Program-made: the position numbers and the translations under genes
In this document: positions 22,940 through 36,272 of the stretch, piece by piece
How positions within the stretch are numbered: position 1 is the stretch's first letter
How the letters are laid out: every line of letters begins with the position of its first letter
Notes under the pieces: generated by a model
Seen by the model: only the letters and a program-made list of their open reading frames with translations
Told to the model about the DNA's origin: nothing
Databases searched by the model: none
Assembly (NCBI GenBank): GCA_947685225.1
Contig: CANTUV010000004.1
Span: 20,011,001 to 20,075,000, forward strand
Source of the DNA: Garcia nutans
Taxonomy: Eukaryota > Streptophyta > Magnoliopsida > Malpighiales > Euphorbiaceae
Direction of reading: 5' to 3'
Length of the DNA: 64,000 nucleotides

Positions 22940-25460
22940 AAGCTTGTTGTCCTAAGATGGCAACCAAGAGGGGGAGCGGGTGAATTGGTTGTTTTGAAGA
23001 AGTGATGGCAAATTAAAAATTTTAAATATAAACAAAGCAAGAGAAGAGTAGAGTATAGAAGAACAAACACAAAGAATTTATATGGTTCAGATTATCTCTA
23101 TTCTACATCCACTTCCTTAACAACTTGTTAATGTTCTAGTAATCTTAAATTTTTACAAGCTTAACTCTAACTTGGTGTTTTCACAAGCTCACATCAAACT
23201 TTTACAAGGTTTGAGAATCTCCTCGCAACCCAAACAAGAGTTTTTTCAAGTTAACTTTAAAACTTAAGTGTTTCAAAGCTCACACTCAAACTTATAATGG
23301 TGTTTAATGCTCACATCTAATACTCAAACAAGTACAAAAAGAGTTTTAATGCAAAGAGAAGAAAGTTGTTGATCTTGGCTATTACATAGCAGATCCTTCT
23401 TTTTAAGTGAAGTTTCTTGGGGTATTTATAGCCAATTTTAGTTCAACTACCCGTTAGTAATGATGCTTAACTGTGTTCCAATTATATTTTACTAGCTTTA
23501 ACAATTGTAATATGTCTGACACAGGTAACGGTGGTCCAAGTATAGTGAATGGTCACCAAAGAACTTTGGGCAGTCATTTGTTGGTCATAGACTGTCGCTC
23601 CATTTGAAAATTCTCCAACAGTCAAGTGTTAGTGCTCAGATAGAAATTTTTTCCCATCATTTACTAGTTGTGGTTGTCATGACAATCACCTAGAGACTAG
23701 GGACGATTGCCCTTTTAATATTTTAAATTTCCTCTTTTAATGGCTATTCATGTGTCATTTATTTATTTATCAAAAGGAATTTCAGCCAAAATATGAAAGG
23801 TGCAATCGCCCTTCTTCTGAATAGCGATCGAATTGGTTGGCTCACGTTGAACTTCTGAGCACATTTCAGACCGTGAACTCTACTGCCAATCTTTATGATT
23901 TCAGCTTTAAAATATATAGACTATCGCGAATAGTCAAGGATAGTCGAAAGGTTCTGTCATGTGACCTTTCTTCATACCGTGCCTGTCACCTCATTCTTTT
24001 AAGTGTTGAAATATTTGCCACTTGAGGTGCGGTCGTCCATATAAGTGGATGGTCACATATGTCCTTTTAGCGGTTGTCCCTTAGGTCAAACATCTCACCA
24101 TGAACACTACTGTGACTCTATTTCTTTTTTCAAACTTCAGGGGCGGTCATCCAGGGCTTAAGGACGATATCTATTTATATCATGTTCTGGCAATATTGAT
24201 TGCTTCATTCCTGCATCAAGAATCTTAAAAATCATATTAAATGCATTATTCAATTTGAGTGCTAAAGATCAAAATTGAGATTATTTAGCTAACAAAGCTC
24301 ACTACCTTCAACGTGAGCTCTATTGCACGCCAACCTTCTCAGCCTACATTGCTTCATGGTGTTGCAATTGCTCCCTTTTGTATCCAGTTTTGCACCCATA
24401 ACATTCACAGTTATAGCTACTATATCTAATTCATTCATAGACCAAGCTAGGTTGCGATCACGATTGTCTTGGTTCAATAACGACTTATAGATCCACTTGC
24501 ACGAGATGACTTTAATTTAATGTGAAGATTACAATAAAGATTGACTAACAATTAGGTCAATATTTATATCTTTTAGATATTTTTATTATTTGAAAAGAAA
24601 AAGATATCAATTTTTAAAGAATAAAAACTGATATAGAAATTTTACGTGATTATTATTCTAAAAAATTGCATCTGTGCAAACAGAGAGATGAGGTTCTTGG
24701 ATTATACATAGAGAAACTTTTTCATTTTGGTGATTGTCGCCTATTTGGTAGAACGAGTCAACATTTTCATCTTCCTAAACTTCTAAAAGCAAGTTCTCGG
24801 CCTATTTCCATATATGGCATATTTTTTCAACAATATAAATTAATTATACAACTTAAATTTATAAGTAAAAAACAAATAATAAATTTCATAAAATAAATAT
24901 GCAATCCCAGTCTAATTCTAATTTATTTTAAAGCATTATACTAATAATAACAACTATCCATTTAAAGCCATGGTCAAACTTTCCTCTCCAATAAGGTTAA
25001 GGGGGTCAAAAATCATAATTCATAATTTTCCTCCATTCATAATTTTGATTAATACTTTTGATTTAAGATGAGAAAATGAAGGGAAAAAAACAAGAGGAAA
25101 TTACACAAAAAAATGGCATTTTGAGTTTCGTTTGTTACGATGCCAACTTTTTTTTTATTTTTAACTTTTTATTTTTATTTTTTTTTTCATTTTTTTAAAT
25201 ATATTTTAATTTGATTTTTTTTTCTTTTAATGTTTTCATGATTTCCTTTTGCTCTGTATTTTTTTTCTTTTCTGTTTTTCTTTCAAAAGTTCTTATTTTT
25301 TATTTGTTTTCTATTTTCTTTTCTATTTTCTTTCATTTGCTATGGATTCCTTTATTTGGTTATTAAATTCTCTTTTTTATTTTTTAATTATTTGTTATGG
25401 CTTTTATTGTTGGATAGCCATTTACAATATAGTAATATTTTGAGTTGTGTTGAAATTAGT
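22940..25460. other. No gene recognised; probable old repeat remains
   Basis: The opening words 'aagagggggagcgggtgaattgg' and a downstream run of short segments with 'ggtcgtcc', 'gcaatcgccc' and 'ggtcatcc' (23,480-24,160) look like a decayed repeat, but I cannot assign a class. 24,500-25,100 is plain AT-rich sequence and 25,140-25,440 is strongly T-rich on this strand. Short open frames here have no recognisable content. Confidence 0.45.
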
Positions 25461-25985
25461 TGCAGAAGTATTTATATTCACAATATATGCATAATATATT
25501 CACAATATGCATAATATATTTATACTATTATTAATAGCACGGCATTTATTCTCACTTGGAATTAAATATATAGACATTATTTATATGATATATATACCAT
25601 AATTAACAATATATGCATAATATATACATAACATATAGAACATATTTATACTATTATTAATAGCAATGCATATATTCTAGCTTGAAATTCAATATATGGA
25701 CATATATGATATATATACTATAATTAACAATATATGCACAACATATAGAATATATTTGTGTTGTTATTAATAGTAGTATATATATTATCACTTGGTATTC
25801 AATATATGAATAATATTTATACGATATATACATCATAATTAAGGATGATATAAGAATAATACATATATGCACAATATATATAAAACATATTCACAATATA
25901 TATAGAACATATTTACAATATATATATATATTATATTATGTTACAGTTAATAGCAGTATATATATTTTTTCACTTTAAATTGTAC
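25461..25985. repeat. Degenerate AT-rich tandem repeat
   Basis: Units of about 110-180 bases share 'ttatactattattaatagca', 'cttggaattcaatatatg' and 'cataattaacaatatatgca'. The first phrase is at 25,521 and 25,647, with diverged versions near 25,757 and 25,937. About four copies are present. Confidence 0.7.
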
Positions 25986-26890
25986 ATGAAAATTAGACTG
26001 CGCGGCCAGCCAACCCAGCCCAATCCAACTTAGTGCTCTGGGCTGGGTTGGACCTAAGGCGTTTGGCCTATCTGTCCCGTCCAACACGGCATGACAGGCC
26101 GGCATGCACAGCCTGAATAATATTAAATAAATTATATAAATAAAATTAAAGAATAGAAAATTGATACTGAGTCTGTTTGCCTAAGAAAGATACACTTGTC
26201 ATTAGGTCGTGCCTTGACATGTGAATAATTTTTCATTATACTTATTATCTAACATAATTTTATAAAATAAAATATTTGAAGTGCTAAATAAAATTTTAAT
26301 TATAAAAATTTTTATCAATAAAATTTTTTTATATGTATCAAAAATTAATTATACTAATAAAAAAATAATTCTTTTTTATCCATATTTATAACTAAGTTGA
26401 AATTTAAAAAAAAATTATATTATATATTTCCATATGCCAAAAAAAATTATTCAACAGCATTTTTTTTATTTTTCATTATAATTAATATGGTCTTCAATTT
26501 TTTGTGTTTAATTTAATCATTATTTGTGTTATTATAGTTTAATTTGTTCTATTTGTGTTATTATAATTTAAAGTATACAATTATAGTTTAATTTGTTTTA
26601 TTTATATTATTATGTATCTTTTTTTATCAATTTCTATATATAATTTGCTTTAAAAAAATAATTGTAAAATTTATATAAAAAGAATTGGGTCAACCCATAT
26701 ATTAACACGATACAACACAATCTAGCATGGTACATCATAATCATTTATAAGTCAATGGGTCGTGCTGATCTATTATTTTTTAAATTTTGGCACAGAACAA
26801 GGCATGAGTGATTTTTGAGCTGCCATGGTATGGTACAAAAAAATACATGCACAATAGATCTAAGCCGAATCGGCACGACATGAATCAATT
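25986..26890. repeat. Unclassified old transposable element remains
   Basis: Two GC-rich pockets, 25,990-26,120 with 'cagcccaatcc', 'tgggctgggttgg' and 'ggccggcatg', and 26,740-26,890 with 'gggtcgtgc' and 'cggcacgaca', flank an AT-rich core. The layout suggests the two ends of one decayed element of about 0.9 kb, but I see no clear terminal repeats or target duplication. Confidence 0.35.
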
Positions 26891-28190
26891 GTCATATATA
26901 CACAAAATATGCACAAATATTTTAGAACTCAACATATTCACAAAATATGCACTATTTATAAGAAGTCCAAAAAATAACGAAACTTTCAAGGAAATGACAC
27001 CGCACTGTATTTTTATAATTTTAGAAATTTTTTTCAGACTTTTGTAAATTTTTTTAATGATCCTATTTTAAAAGTATATGTATTTTTTTAGTGTAATTTT
27101 GTAAAACTCCTAAAAAAATTTAAAAGTTCAAATGACACATACATAAGGCCACCAAAAATCAATCCATCCAATTTGGAAGGGGATGTAATTAGGAGAGTTT
27201 TTAAATTCTTGATTTTCCTTTTCACCGTTATTACTAATGGTCGTTATCCTAAAATGGTTATGTTTGGACTAAACATTTGCATAGCAGGCAGGTCTATGTT
27301 TCAATTCATGTTTTAACTAAAAGTGACATCTGATTATGATGCAATATAACACTAATCTAAGTAAAAAAAACACTGTAAAAGCAGAATAATTATGTTCGGA
27401 ATTTTTTTTACTAATAGCAAATTTTACCAAAAATATTATGATGAATCTTTTTTTACGTAGACAATATTTTTTGCAGGGGAATTTTATCACCAACCTAGTA
27501 TATGTGCATCTAGCTACTACAAATTAAGAAAATATAGTTAGTTTTTTCTATTATCAATTCTTCATCAGTTTAGTTTATTATTGATTGAGTATACATACAG
27601 CAGGTTCATGATGGAATTTTATTTTTTGCAAGTTGGCTTTTATGATCCAAAAATTAAATTTTGAAGAGTATTTTTCTATTCAATAGAAAAAGAAATTTAT
27701 AGTATGAGTTTTTCCTTTTTTTTAACTATTCAATATCTCACAATTTAAAGTTTATAAACTACTCTAGATTCAAATCGAATAGGCCGATTGAGGAATAAAG
27801 CATCTCCTCTCAAATTTTAAAAATCTTTCATGTCAAGAATTCAAATTCAAGCATCATATTTTTAAAATATTTTGTTGCTGATATTACTAAAATATTACCA
27901 TCTAATTTTACCTCTCGAGCATCGTATTACAAGCTTTTCAAATAATTATGCTTTTCATATTACTAAAATATAATAATTTGAAAAAATGTGCAATAATAAT
28001 GCCACAAATGCTCTAATTAAGTAGTGGACCCCTTACATACATGTATATACAATCCGTAATCCCTATCATTATAAGATATATAATTGTGCTGCTCATTGGT
28101 TTTTCAATTGTGAAATAGTAAGTAAAATTCTATTGGCAAGAGATGGAGATAAATTTTGAATTTGTTGCCTTCCATGTGAGAGATCCCTAT
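26891..28190. other. No gene seen; upstream of the GATA-like gene
   Basis: AT-rich intergenic sequence without convincing open frames or repeats. The last 200 bases are probably promoter for the gene that follows. Confidence 0.5.
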
Positions 28191-28201
28191 CTCTAAACCT
28201 C

Positions 28202-28210
28202 TATAAAAAA
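28202..28210 (+). promoter_or_regulatory. TATA box of the GATA-like gene
   Basis: TATAAAAAA lies about 30 bases before a short exon-like segment that ends at a strong GTAAGT donor at 28,297. The distance fits a transcription start near 28,234. Confidence 0.55.
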
Positions 28211-28233
28211 GGGACTTTCATTCCTATTCAAAT

Positions 28234-28296
28234 CACACAACTAGGAGCAATAACTTGCTAGGTTAACAATTGATCCCCCTTATAATTAAGCTGCCT
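28234..28296 (+). other. Likely 5'UTR exon of the GATA-like gene
   Basis: Begins about 30 bases after the TATA box and ends at ctgcct|gtaagt, a consensus donor. The paired acceptor would be ttgttgacag at 29,931. No ATG-led coding is expected here. Confidence 0.5.
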
Positions 28297-28445
28297 GTAA
28301 GTTTCTTTTTCCTCTCCGCCAACTCCCTACTTTGTTTGTCAAGGTGCATACATGCCTATGTTAAGGTGTTGTGGTTTGATCTGACTTACCCATGCATGTT
28401 ATTCTCATTTTGTCCTTTAGAAATGATCATCAAATTTCAATAGTC

Positions 28446-28470
28446 ATATATATATATATATATATATATT
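28446..28470. repeat. (TA)n microsatellite
   Basis: About twelve TA units, followed shortly by a small (GATA)n run at 28,490-28,501. Confidence 0.9.
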
Positions 28471-28745
28471 TGATCAGCATATATATAAATAGATAGATAG
28501 ATTTCATGCATAAAATTTTCATTCTTAAATGAAATAGTGCATAATTCATGATGATATCAAATTGGTTCTATCTGATTTCTTGAAAATCTCAATTAAAAAT
28601 AATGTTTTCCCATAAATTTTATTATTATCATCATCTATAAAATTTTCATTTTTATAATGTAATAATGAATAATTCTGGATGATATCCAGTTGGTTCTATT
28701 TGATTTCATGAAACGTCAATTGAAAACGATGTTATCATGTAAACT

Positions 28746-29325
<580 letters not shown>

Positions 29326-29688
29326 CTCTCTCTTTCTCTGTCTTAAGCTATGATGATTATTTTTGTCTTTGACACAAAAAGTGCCATTTGTAGTAAATCT
29401 GTCAGTTGCACAGGTCATTTTGATAGATATATTTGAGTGCTTCAGTTTAAACTCTCGTGCATGAACTCCAAAGACAATCCCCTCTTTGGCAAATGGATAA
29501 CACTTAATTACTCTCACTTTTGCTTACCAAAATTCAAATTTTTGTATTTCTTTTTTCTCTTTTTCATGTTATTATCCTATCAGTTAAAGTATACACTCCT
29601 CATGTAGTTAAGTCAAAGCCTTAGGCTATATCCGTTGAGACTATAAACGTAAAACATTGATTTCAGCACATTTAAAAATGAATGAATA

Positions 29689-29843
29689 GCCAACCTCAAA
29701 GGGGTAAGATAAGATGAGATGGCAGGGGGTTTCTTCTCTTTTAATCAAAGTTCGCGAGTTTGAGCCTCGGGTACAGAGTACCTTTAAAACTTAAGAGTAA
29801 ATTTTTTACCTCTTAATGGATCTAACCAGCATGAATTTAAAAA
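29689..29843 (+). mobile_element. SINE-like tRNA-derived element
   Basis: About 155 bases with a polymerase III B-box-like 'gttcgcgagtttgagcctcg' near 29,750, a possible A-box in 'aggggtaagataagatgag', and an A-rich 3' end. It is flanked by a 15-base direct repeat AAAAATGAATGAATA at 29,674-29,688 and 29,844-29,858. These features fit a short retroposon inserted into the 5'UTR intron. Confidence 0.7.
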
Positions 29844-29967
29844 AAAAATGAATGAATAAATGAACTTACTGTAATATGCATGCAAAAACTGGCTGATCAT
29901 GAGTTAACGAGGATATTTCTTTTGTTGACAGATAAAAGAGTGATCAGATCAAACAAGGCAAAAAGTG

Positions 29968-30153
29968 ATGGATTCTGAATGGTTTCATGGTAGATCAGAT
30001 GACAATGATGAAGGAAATGGAGTGGACCTGACTCTGAAATTAGGTTTACCAAATGCAGATAAAGATCAATCTCATCTTAGGCAACATGTTAATCATGTCC
30101 CCACAATCCCTAATCGTGCCAACTTTAACTTCAATCACCACTACACACACCAG
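29968..30153 (+). CDS. GATA-like gene, first coding exon
   Basis: The ATG at 29,968 opens 62 complete codons ending in HHYTHQ at a cag|gtattt donor. The Met codon lies 36 bases after a good acceptor (29,931). It carries an acidic start, then DLTLKLGLP, then an Asn/His-rich tail. No stop interrupts it. Confidence 0.65.
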
Positions 30154-30840
30154 GTATTTTTTTTTTACGCTTTGTTCATTCATTTATTTGAACTTTAATA
30201 TATATATATATATATATATTCCGACTTAAAGCCAAAATTGACATATTTTAATTGCAGAAATAATTTTAACGTCGATAAATTTAAATTCATTAATTAAAGC
30301 AGGTCTTTTTTTCTTTTTTTAATCATTTTTAATCTGCACATACAATTAGTGCACATTCTCTTAATTAATAAATCTAAAATTGATTCACATCTTGCATATA
30401 CCAATACCCAGAAAAGAAAAAAAATCATTCTTAATCTTTCTTAACTATTAGATTGCTATTGACATCGTACAGTTATCTGAGAAGTTTTTATAAAATGTCT
30501 GTCATTCTCTTTTTAGCATGACCTGGTTTGATCAGTGGTTGACCCAGTTTGATCTTTTTCACTGTGCATAAATCACACTGATCCAATTTAATTTAGATGT
30601 CCTGTATTTGTGGACCTTGCCTACAAAAAATTATTAAACTGTTAAATAATTTTACAATATGAAAATTTCAACGTCTCTAAAAAAAATTTTAAAAAAAAAA
30701 CCTTAATTTTAAATTTTATTAATCAACGTTTAAACCTATTCAACATTTCAAGAAGGTTTTATCTTAGCCCGATCTCTAAATGATTTGGCAATAATAAATA
30801 TATTAAGAAAATGCTAGTATTTATTATTACGACTTTCCCA
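30154..30840. other. Start of the giant intron; no gene
   Basis: AT-rich intron sequence with a (TA)n run at 30,198-30,219. Nothing else is recognised before the LINE fragment. Confidence 0.5.
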
Positions 30841-30841
30841 T

Positions 30842-31401
30842 ACAAAAATAGTACAACAACAACAACAAAACCTTAATCCCAAATTAATCGGAATCGACTA
30901 TATGAATTCTTCTTTTTCATTCAATCCGATTTAGGGCTACCTCTTCAGATAAATTTAAAACAGTAAGATAATTTTGTACCACTTTTATCCAAGTTAATTT
31001 AAGTTTACCCATATCTCTCTTAGGTATTTCTACTTTAATTAGTTCTGTTTTTCTTACCGCTGCATCCCTAAGTCTACATTTCACATGACCAAACTATCTC
31101 AATTTATGCTCTTTTATTTTATTCTCAATAAACGCAATCCTTACTTTCTCTTTAATTCTCTCATTCTGGATTATATCCATTCTAGTGTGCCCACACATCT
31201 ATCTTATTATTCTCATCTCTGTAATATGCATCTTATTCATATATTGTCCTTTCACAGCCCAACACTCACTACTATACATCATCGTATGCAGTATGACAGT
31301 GCGGTGAAATTTTTCTTTTAATTTGACTGGCATCTTTCGATCATATAATGCTCTTGTAGCACTTCTCTACTTTATCCAATCAGCTTTAATCTTGTAATTT
31401 A
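30842..31401 (-). pseudogene. LINE reverse transcriptase 3' fragment (outer part)
   Basis: On the minus strand the fragments read INYKIKADWIKWRSA, then MMYSSECWAVKGQYMNKM and RWMCGHTRMD, typical of the C-terminal end of plant L1-like reverse transcriptase ORF2. It ends at a TTG-repeat tail (30,842-30,860), usual for these LINEs. Stops and substitutions make it non-functional. The duplication breakpoint at about 31,050 lies inside this fragment. Confidence 0.75.
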
Positions 31402-32109
31402 TATTCAGGAGCAACCCCACGTGGGGGTCACATGGGGGCTTTAGCCCCCTTCAATAATATAGTGTGTATATACACAATATATTATCTATATATTTTATCA
31501 AAAATAAATATTATGTGTATATAAATATTATCCCCTTCATCAAAGTATACATATATATATATATATTTATATAATATATTTATATATATTATATGTATAA
31601 ATATATAATATAATATATATTATATATTACATTAAAATCTTTACAATATATATTAAATTGATGAATTTACTCAACATATTAGTACTTTTAATTATTTTTA
31701 ATTTATATCCTAAAATTGATATTAATAATTATGTTGAAATTTAATTATAAATTGGGTTTAAAATTTTGTATTTAGATTAATTATTTTGAAAAAAAATCTA
31801 TCATATAAATTTATTAAAAAATAATTAGTTTATATTTTTTGAAATATCTCAAAAAATATATATAAATATTATTTAAAAATAACATATATTGTATAATTTT
31901 TTAAAGTAATATTTAAATATTAAAATAAAATGATAAAAATATTAATATTTAAATATTTAATATAAAAATAAATTTGAATATAAATATTAATGCTAACTAT
32001 TTATATTAATTTTTAATATAAAAATAAAATTAAATATAAAATTATCTAGATTTTTTTTAACTTAGAAAATTTTGCCCCCCTTCAACTCGATCCTAATTTT
32101 ACCACTTCT
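31402..32109. mobile_element. AT-rich insertion splitting the LINE (unit 1)
   Basis: The insertion interrupts LINE coding between the EEDV and NYKIKA segments, with a possible TTA duplication. Its ends are GC-rich and share 'gcccccttcaa' (near 31,447 and 32,083) around a very AT-rich core. It resembles a non-autonomous DNA element but I cannot name the family. The equivalent in unit 2 is 43,773-44,478. Confidence 0.5.
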
Positions 32110-32330
32110 TACATCTTCTTCACAACAATCATCCGCTTGAATAATAGAACTGAGATATTTAAAATTAGTACTATAAGATACTGTTACTCAATCTAAAATA
32201 ACTTCACCTTCTTTTTTATTCGCATTATTAAATATATAATGTATATACTCAGTTTTAGTTCTATATAGCTTAAAATTCTTTAATTTCAAAGTCCTTCCTC
32301 ATAATTTTAACTTTTAATTTATATATGTTT
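32110..32330 (-). pseudogene. LINE reverse transcriptase fragment (inner part), unit 1
   Basis: Continues the same LINE upstream: KNFKLYRTKTEY...EGEVILDG...FKYLSSIIQADDCCEEDV on the minus strand, as in the better preserved copy of unit 2 at 44,479-44,700. It is separated from 30,842-31,401 by a 0.7-kb AT-rich insertion. Confidence 0.7.
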
Positions 32331-32829
32331 GAGTCTTATCTACCAATTTATTATAATTTTTTTATAATAAGAATTCATTTTATTAATAAATTGGTAAAAA
32401 CATGAGACAAACTATTTAAAAATTTCAAGAGTAAAATATATTCGAATCTACAATGTTGAATTAATATATGAAAAAACTCCAAAATCTCATAATATTTATT
32501 TTCTGACTATTACTGTCATCATTCCTAATGTATGTCATCTTGAGATGTCATTGCTATGTATATAATAATTTAATGGAAAAGTTATAAAAATGACCCTGAG
32601 AAGATATCTCACGTTGAACAATAAATTTTATTTTTAATATATTTATTACCTGCTTTTGTCAAAAAAAAAAAGGTTCGAATTGGACCCGAAAATTTTGCTA
32701 AGATGGTTTCATAGGACCCACTTATTCAACAATTGACTAAATGAAAAATGTATTTTTTTAATAAATAAATAAATTTTTAATAAAACAAAAATATGGCCTT
32801 TTCTCTTTCTCTTTCCCCGCGCCAATCCC

Positions 32830-32892
32830 CTCGAAGCTTTCTTTCTTCTTCTTCTTCTTCTTCTTTTCTTCTTCTTCTTCTTCTTCTTCTGC
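32830..32892. repeat. (CTT)n microsatellite, unit 1
   Basis: Runs of 'ttctt' units. The shorter copy in unit 2 is at 45,208-45,240. The lysine/arginine frame on the other strand is an artefact. Confidence 0.9.
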
Positions 32893-33626
32893 TTCTTCCA
32901 CACAAATGATCAAATCCCAATTGCAGTTTCTAATTTAGCAAAAAAAAAATATTTCACTTGAACTCAAACTCTTCTTAGAATCGCAAATTCACAATTGATT
33001 GTTCAAACACAATTTACAACAAAAATTCTGAAAAAAAAAATCTATAAGGAATTCAATTTACTCATCTTTTCAGGAAAAAAATGATATTCTATTTGAAATC
33101 TACAACAACATATTTACAGACCCAATAACAAAAAAAAATCAAAAATCTCAAATTATTTGCTTAGCTTTACAAATTTGAAATCAAATATAGGAAAATTTAA
33201 AAAAAATTGAATAAAAAAATTAAAAACAAAAACAAAAGAACTTAAATTCAATTCATTTGAACTTTACATACTCTAGTTTCTCTCTTGAAATTGAAAATGG
33301 AGAGGAAATAAAAAAGAATCACAAAAAAACCTCTCCTTTCTCTCTCTCTGGAAAACTCACCTAAATTAGTGACTTAAACCTCCTACAAAATCTGAAAGCA
33401 AAAATAGAGTAAACTACAAGTTTTGATGATGAAAATCTTTTTGTTGAAGGATGTAGAAAGAGAATGAAATGGAGAGAAAAACTTGAAAAAAAAAAATGGT
33501 TTGGTGGTAACGGTGGTTTTAAAAGCTTAAACCTGTATTATGCTCATTTAATTCAACTATCCGATGATGAAGAAATGGACCCATGAAGCCATGTCATTAA
33601 AATTTAACGGACTTATTTACTATAGT
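32893..33626. other. No gene seen
   Basis: A-rich sequence between the CTT microsatellite and the solo LTR. Unit 2 has the same at 45,241-45,966. No coding or structural signal is recognised. Confidence 0.5.
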
Positions 33627-33918
33627 TGTAATACCCTTATACCTTATATATATATATATGATATATACATTCTGTATATAATATATATATAATACAAGAA
33701 TGCTACTATAATTAACCGTAGAAAATCTTCTTAATCGTTTTCAAAAATAAATTGACTTTTATTTTTAAAAGATAAATTTAATAGATAAATACATATATAA
33801 TTAATAATCAAAATAATATTTGTGAAAAAATTTCTGAAAAAATTTCATTAGAGTTTCCATTATAATTTTAACAAATCACAAAATCAAATAAAATACAATC
33901 TGTAAAAAATTAACACTC

Positions 33919-33954
<36 letters not shown>

Positions 33955-36272
33955 TATCCAAACTTCTCAATAATTTACAAAATTTCATCATTTTCTATAT
34001 ATATATGTATATATATTCAAGTACTTAACACACATAGTTAATATACATAATACACATTTACAAAATCGTATAAAACATTACTTAATACAAGCATGTTTCA
34101 TAAAGTGACTAATATGTGCATTAAAATCAAATTATACATATAATGTTGCACCAAATAGTCGAAAATATTTAATTTCTAGTACTACCCAAAACTAGGTCTG
34201 GTCAGATCTATCAAAGTTATCTCTCTCAGTAACCACATCACAGCGCGATATAATTAGACTGCGCTAAGTCAGAAGCTTAGAGGTGCATACTTTGATAACA
34301 TAACACAATAATATTTTTCAAAAACCAAAATTTGTTTTACATTCACAAAATGCTTAATGCCACCAATGTAATTCATTAGTAATTTTTCCATCTTTTAATT
34401 CATAAAATTTATCAACATATCACAATCACATACATTGGGCCTAATAAGTACCTATAAAAATATTCAAGTTTCAAAAATATTAATTTGACATATCGCGACT
34501 TGTAGGTTCGACTTCTGAGATCTAAATATTATATATAATACCACCCGAAAGCTATCCCATTTTGACACCAGAGATCAAGTATCATATAATACCGCCCGAT
34601 TGATACCTTCTCAATACCGTAGTGTTCGACACCAGTGTGTTCCACCCAAATACATAATAAAACATCATGACGTATCATCGGAATTGTAACGACCCTACCT
34701 ACACGGTCTTACGACAGCTGGTAGTAGAAATAGTACTTAATTATGCTCGTTGGCTCTCTTAAGGGAGAGGTCAGGTGTTCGATCCGGGGAGGCGATCCTT
34801 TGGGAGCCAAATAAATAAATCATGCTGGATGGCCCATAAAGGCAGTCCAGTACTGTGGCGGCCTGCCGGGTTGAGGGCTGGGACTACGGTCCACCTACGA
34901 CAGAAAAGGCCCAATAGACTAGCTGTCGTAAGATCGTGCAAGTGGGGTCGTTACAGGAATGTCAACTTGATAGTATCAAATATAATTCGTTGTAATAAGT
35001 TATTGTATAAGGTAAGCCTACATCACACATTTAGTACATTTTACCCATTTTTATCACATTTATTCTTTTTCCATAATTTTCTGCATTTCAAAGTCATTTT
35101 CCACATTTTTCAATCACAGTTAATATAATTTCTTAGTCACATTTACAATGTAGCTCATTTCCACATTTTTCATACAATTCCTAGCACACTTATCATAAAA
35201 CAATAGTTTTTAATTTCCATAATAATGCACCAATTACATTTTTTATAAGATGCATACACATATGCACAATGCCACTTTAAAGGAATGACAACATCTTTTA
35301 AAGCATACCAAAATGGATGAAACAAAACATAAATAGTCAATTTAAATGTTAATAATGTATGTACTAATCTTAAAAACTCTAAAATCAGTTCAATTTTACT
35401 CTCCGACATTTACTTCCAGCAAACCCTAACCTTCCTTAGTTGGGCAACTTTCATTACTCACTCCTAAACTAAATATTAAGTAGAAATATTTTATTAGAAT
35501 CATATTTCTATTCATTTTATTCAAAACAACCACCAATTATACAATCTCTACCCAAAATTCCATTAAAACCCTAGTTTTATCTACTAACCTTCTTAAACTT
35601 CACCCTAACCAATTCATTTTCACCAACTAACCATAAAATCATCACATACATATCAAAATAACTTCAAAACAAGTCATCACCACAATTATAATTATCCCCA
35701 TCAAAAATCTCAATTTCACATAATCTAAAATTTAAGAAAAAATTCTTGAATTGGAAAGAATCATTACCTATTGATGAGAAATCTTCAAAACCACCCTAAA
35801 TCCTTAGAAAATCTTGTGAAATTAGATGTAGTTGAAGAAGAAATTTTCTCCCTTGCTCTCTATTAAAATTCGGCCAAAGTAATAAAGAAGAAGAATAAAA
35901 ATAAAACTTTTATATTATCATAATTCAAATTTTGTCCCTCATTAATATATATAATTATAAAATATATAATTATTAAAATATTAGATATTTTTCTTCTTCC
36001 TCCTATCCATAATTGATTTTAATTTTTATTTTTATTTTTTAATAAAAATTATATATATAACTTTTTACTTTTGACTTTTGACTTTTTATCCAATTTTTAT
36101 TTTTTAGCAAAAGTGTATATATATTTTAAATATGCACTATGCATATATTATGTATCCAATACATATTTTATGTATGTGTATACATTAGGTTTTGCATGTC
36201 CTTCTTCCAACATATTGATTAACCCTCCAAATTAGTTATTTAATTGTGTTTAATAGAAATACATGTGTTACA
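33627..36272 (-). mobile_element. Tekay-like solo LTR, unit 1
   Basis: It begins TGTAATACCC and ends GTGTTACA, with the internal order of the minus-strand Tekay LTR at 10,626: a 'cgcgat...gctaagtcagaagcttag' segment near 34,240, 'aaaccctaacc' near 35,420 and a pyrimidine-rich block with 'attcggccaaag' near 35,870. Without the 271-bp insertion it is about 2.37 kb, like the 2.34-kb older LTR. No internal coding region adjoins it, and flanks (atagt / gtcat) do not match, so it is an old recombined or eroded copy. Confidence 0.65.
34685..34955. mobile_element. 271-bp element with 35-bp inverted ends, unit 1
   Basis: The first and last 35 bases are inverted repeats matching at 31 of 35 positions and running from TGTAACGACCC to its complement. 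The element is flanked by GGAAT at 34,680-34,684 and 34,956-34,960. Inside is 'ggtgttcgatccg' (34,775-34,787), close to a polymerase III B box. TG...CA ends and a 5-bp duplication are LTR-like, long inverted ends are MITE-like and the B box is SINE-like. The open frame at 34,775-35,128 has no homologue that I recognise. Confidence 0.75.

Noticed and set aside
29740..29775. A tRNA gene suggested by 'gttcgcgagtttgagcctcg'
   Set aside because: No cloverleaf or acceptor stem is present; the flanking duplication and A-rich tail indicate a SINE.
34775..35128. 117-residue open frame present in two copies (also 47,102-47,455)
   Set aside because: It starts within the 271-bp inverted-repeat element and runs into LTR sequence; the duplication explains its conservation.
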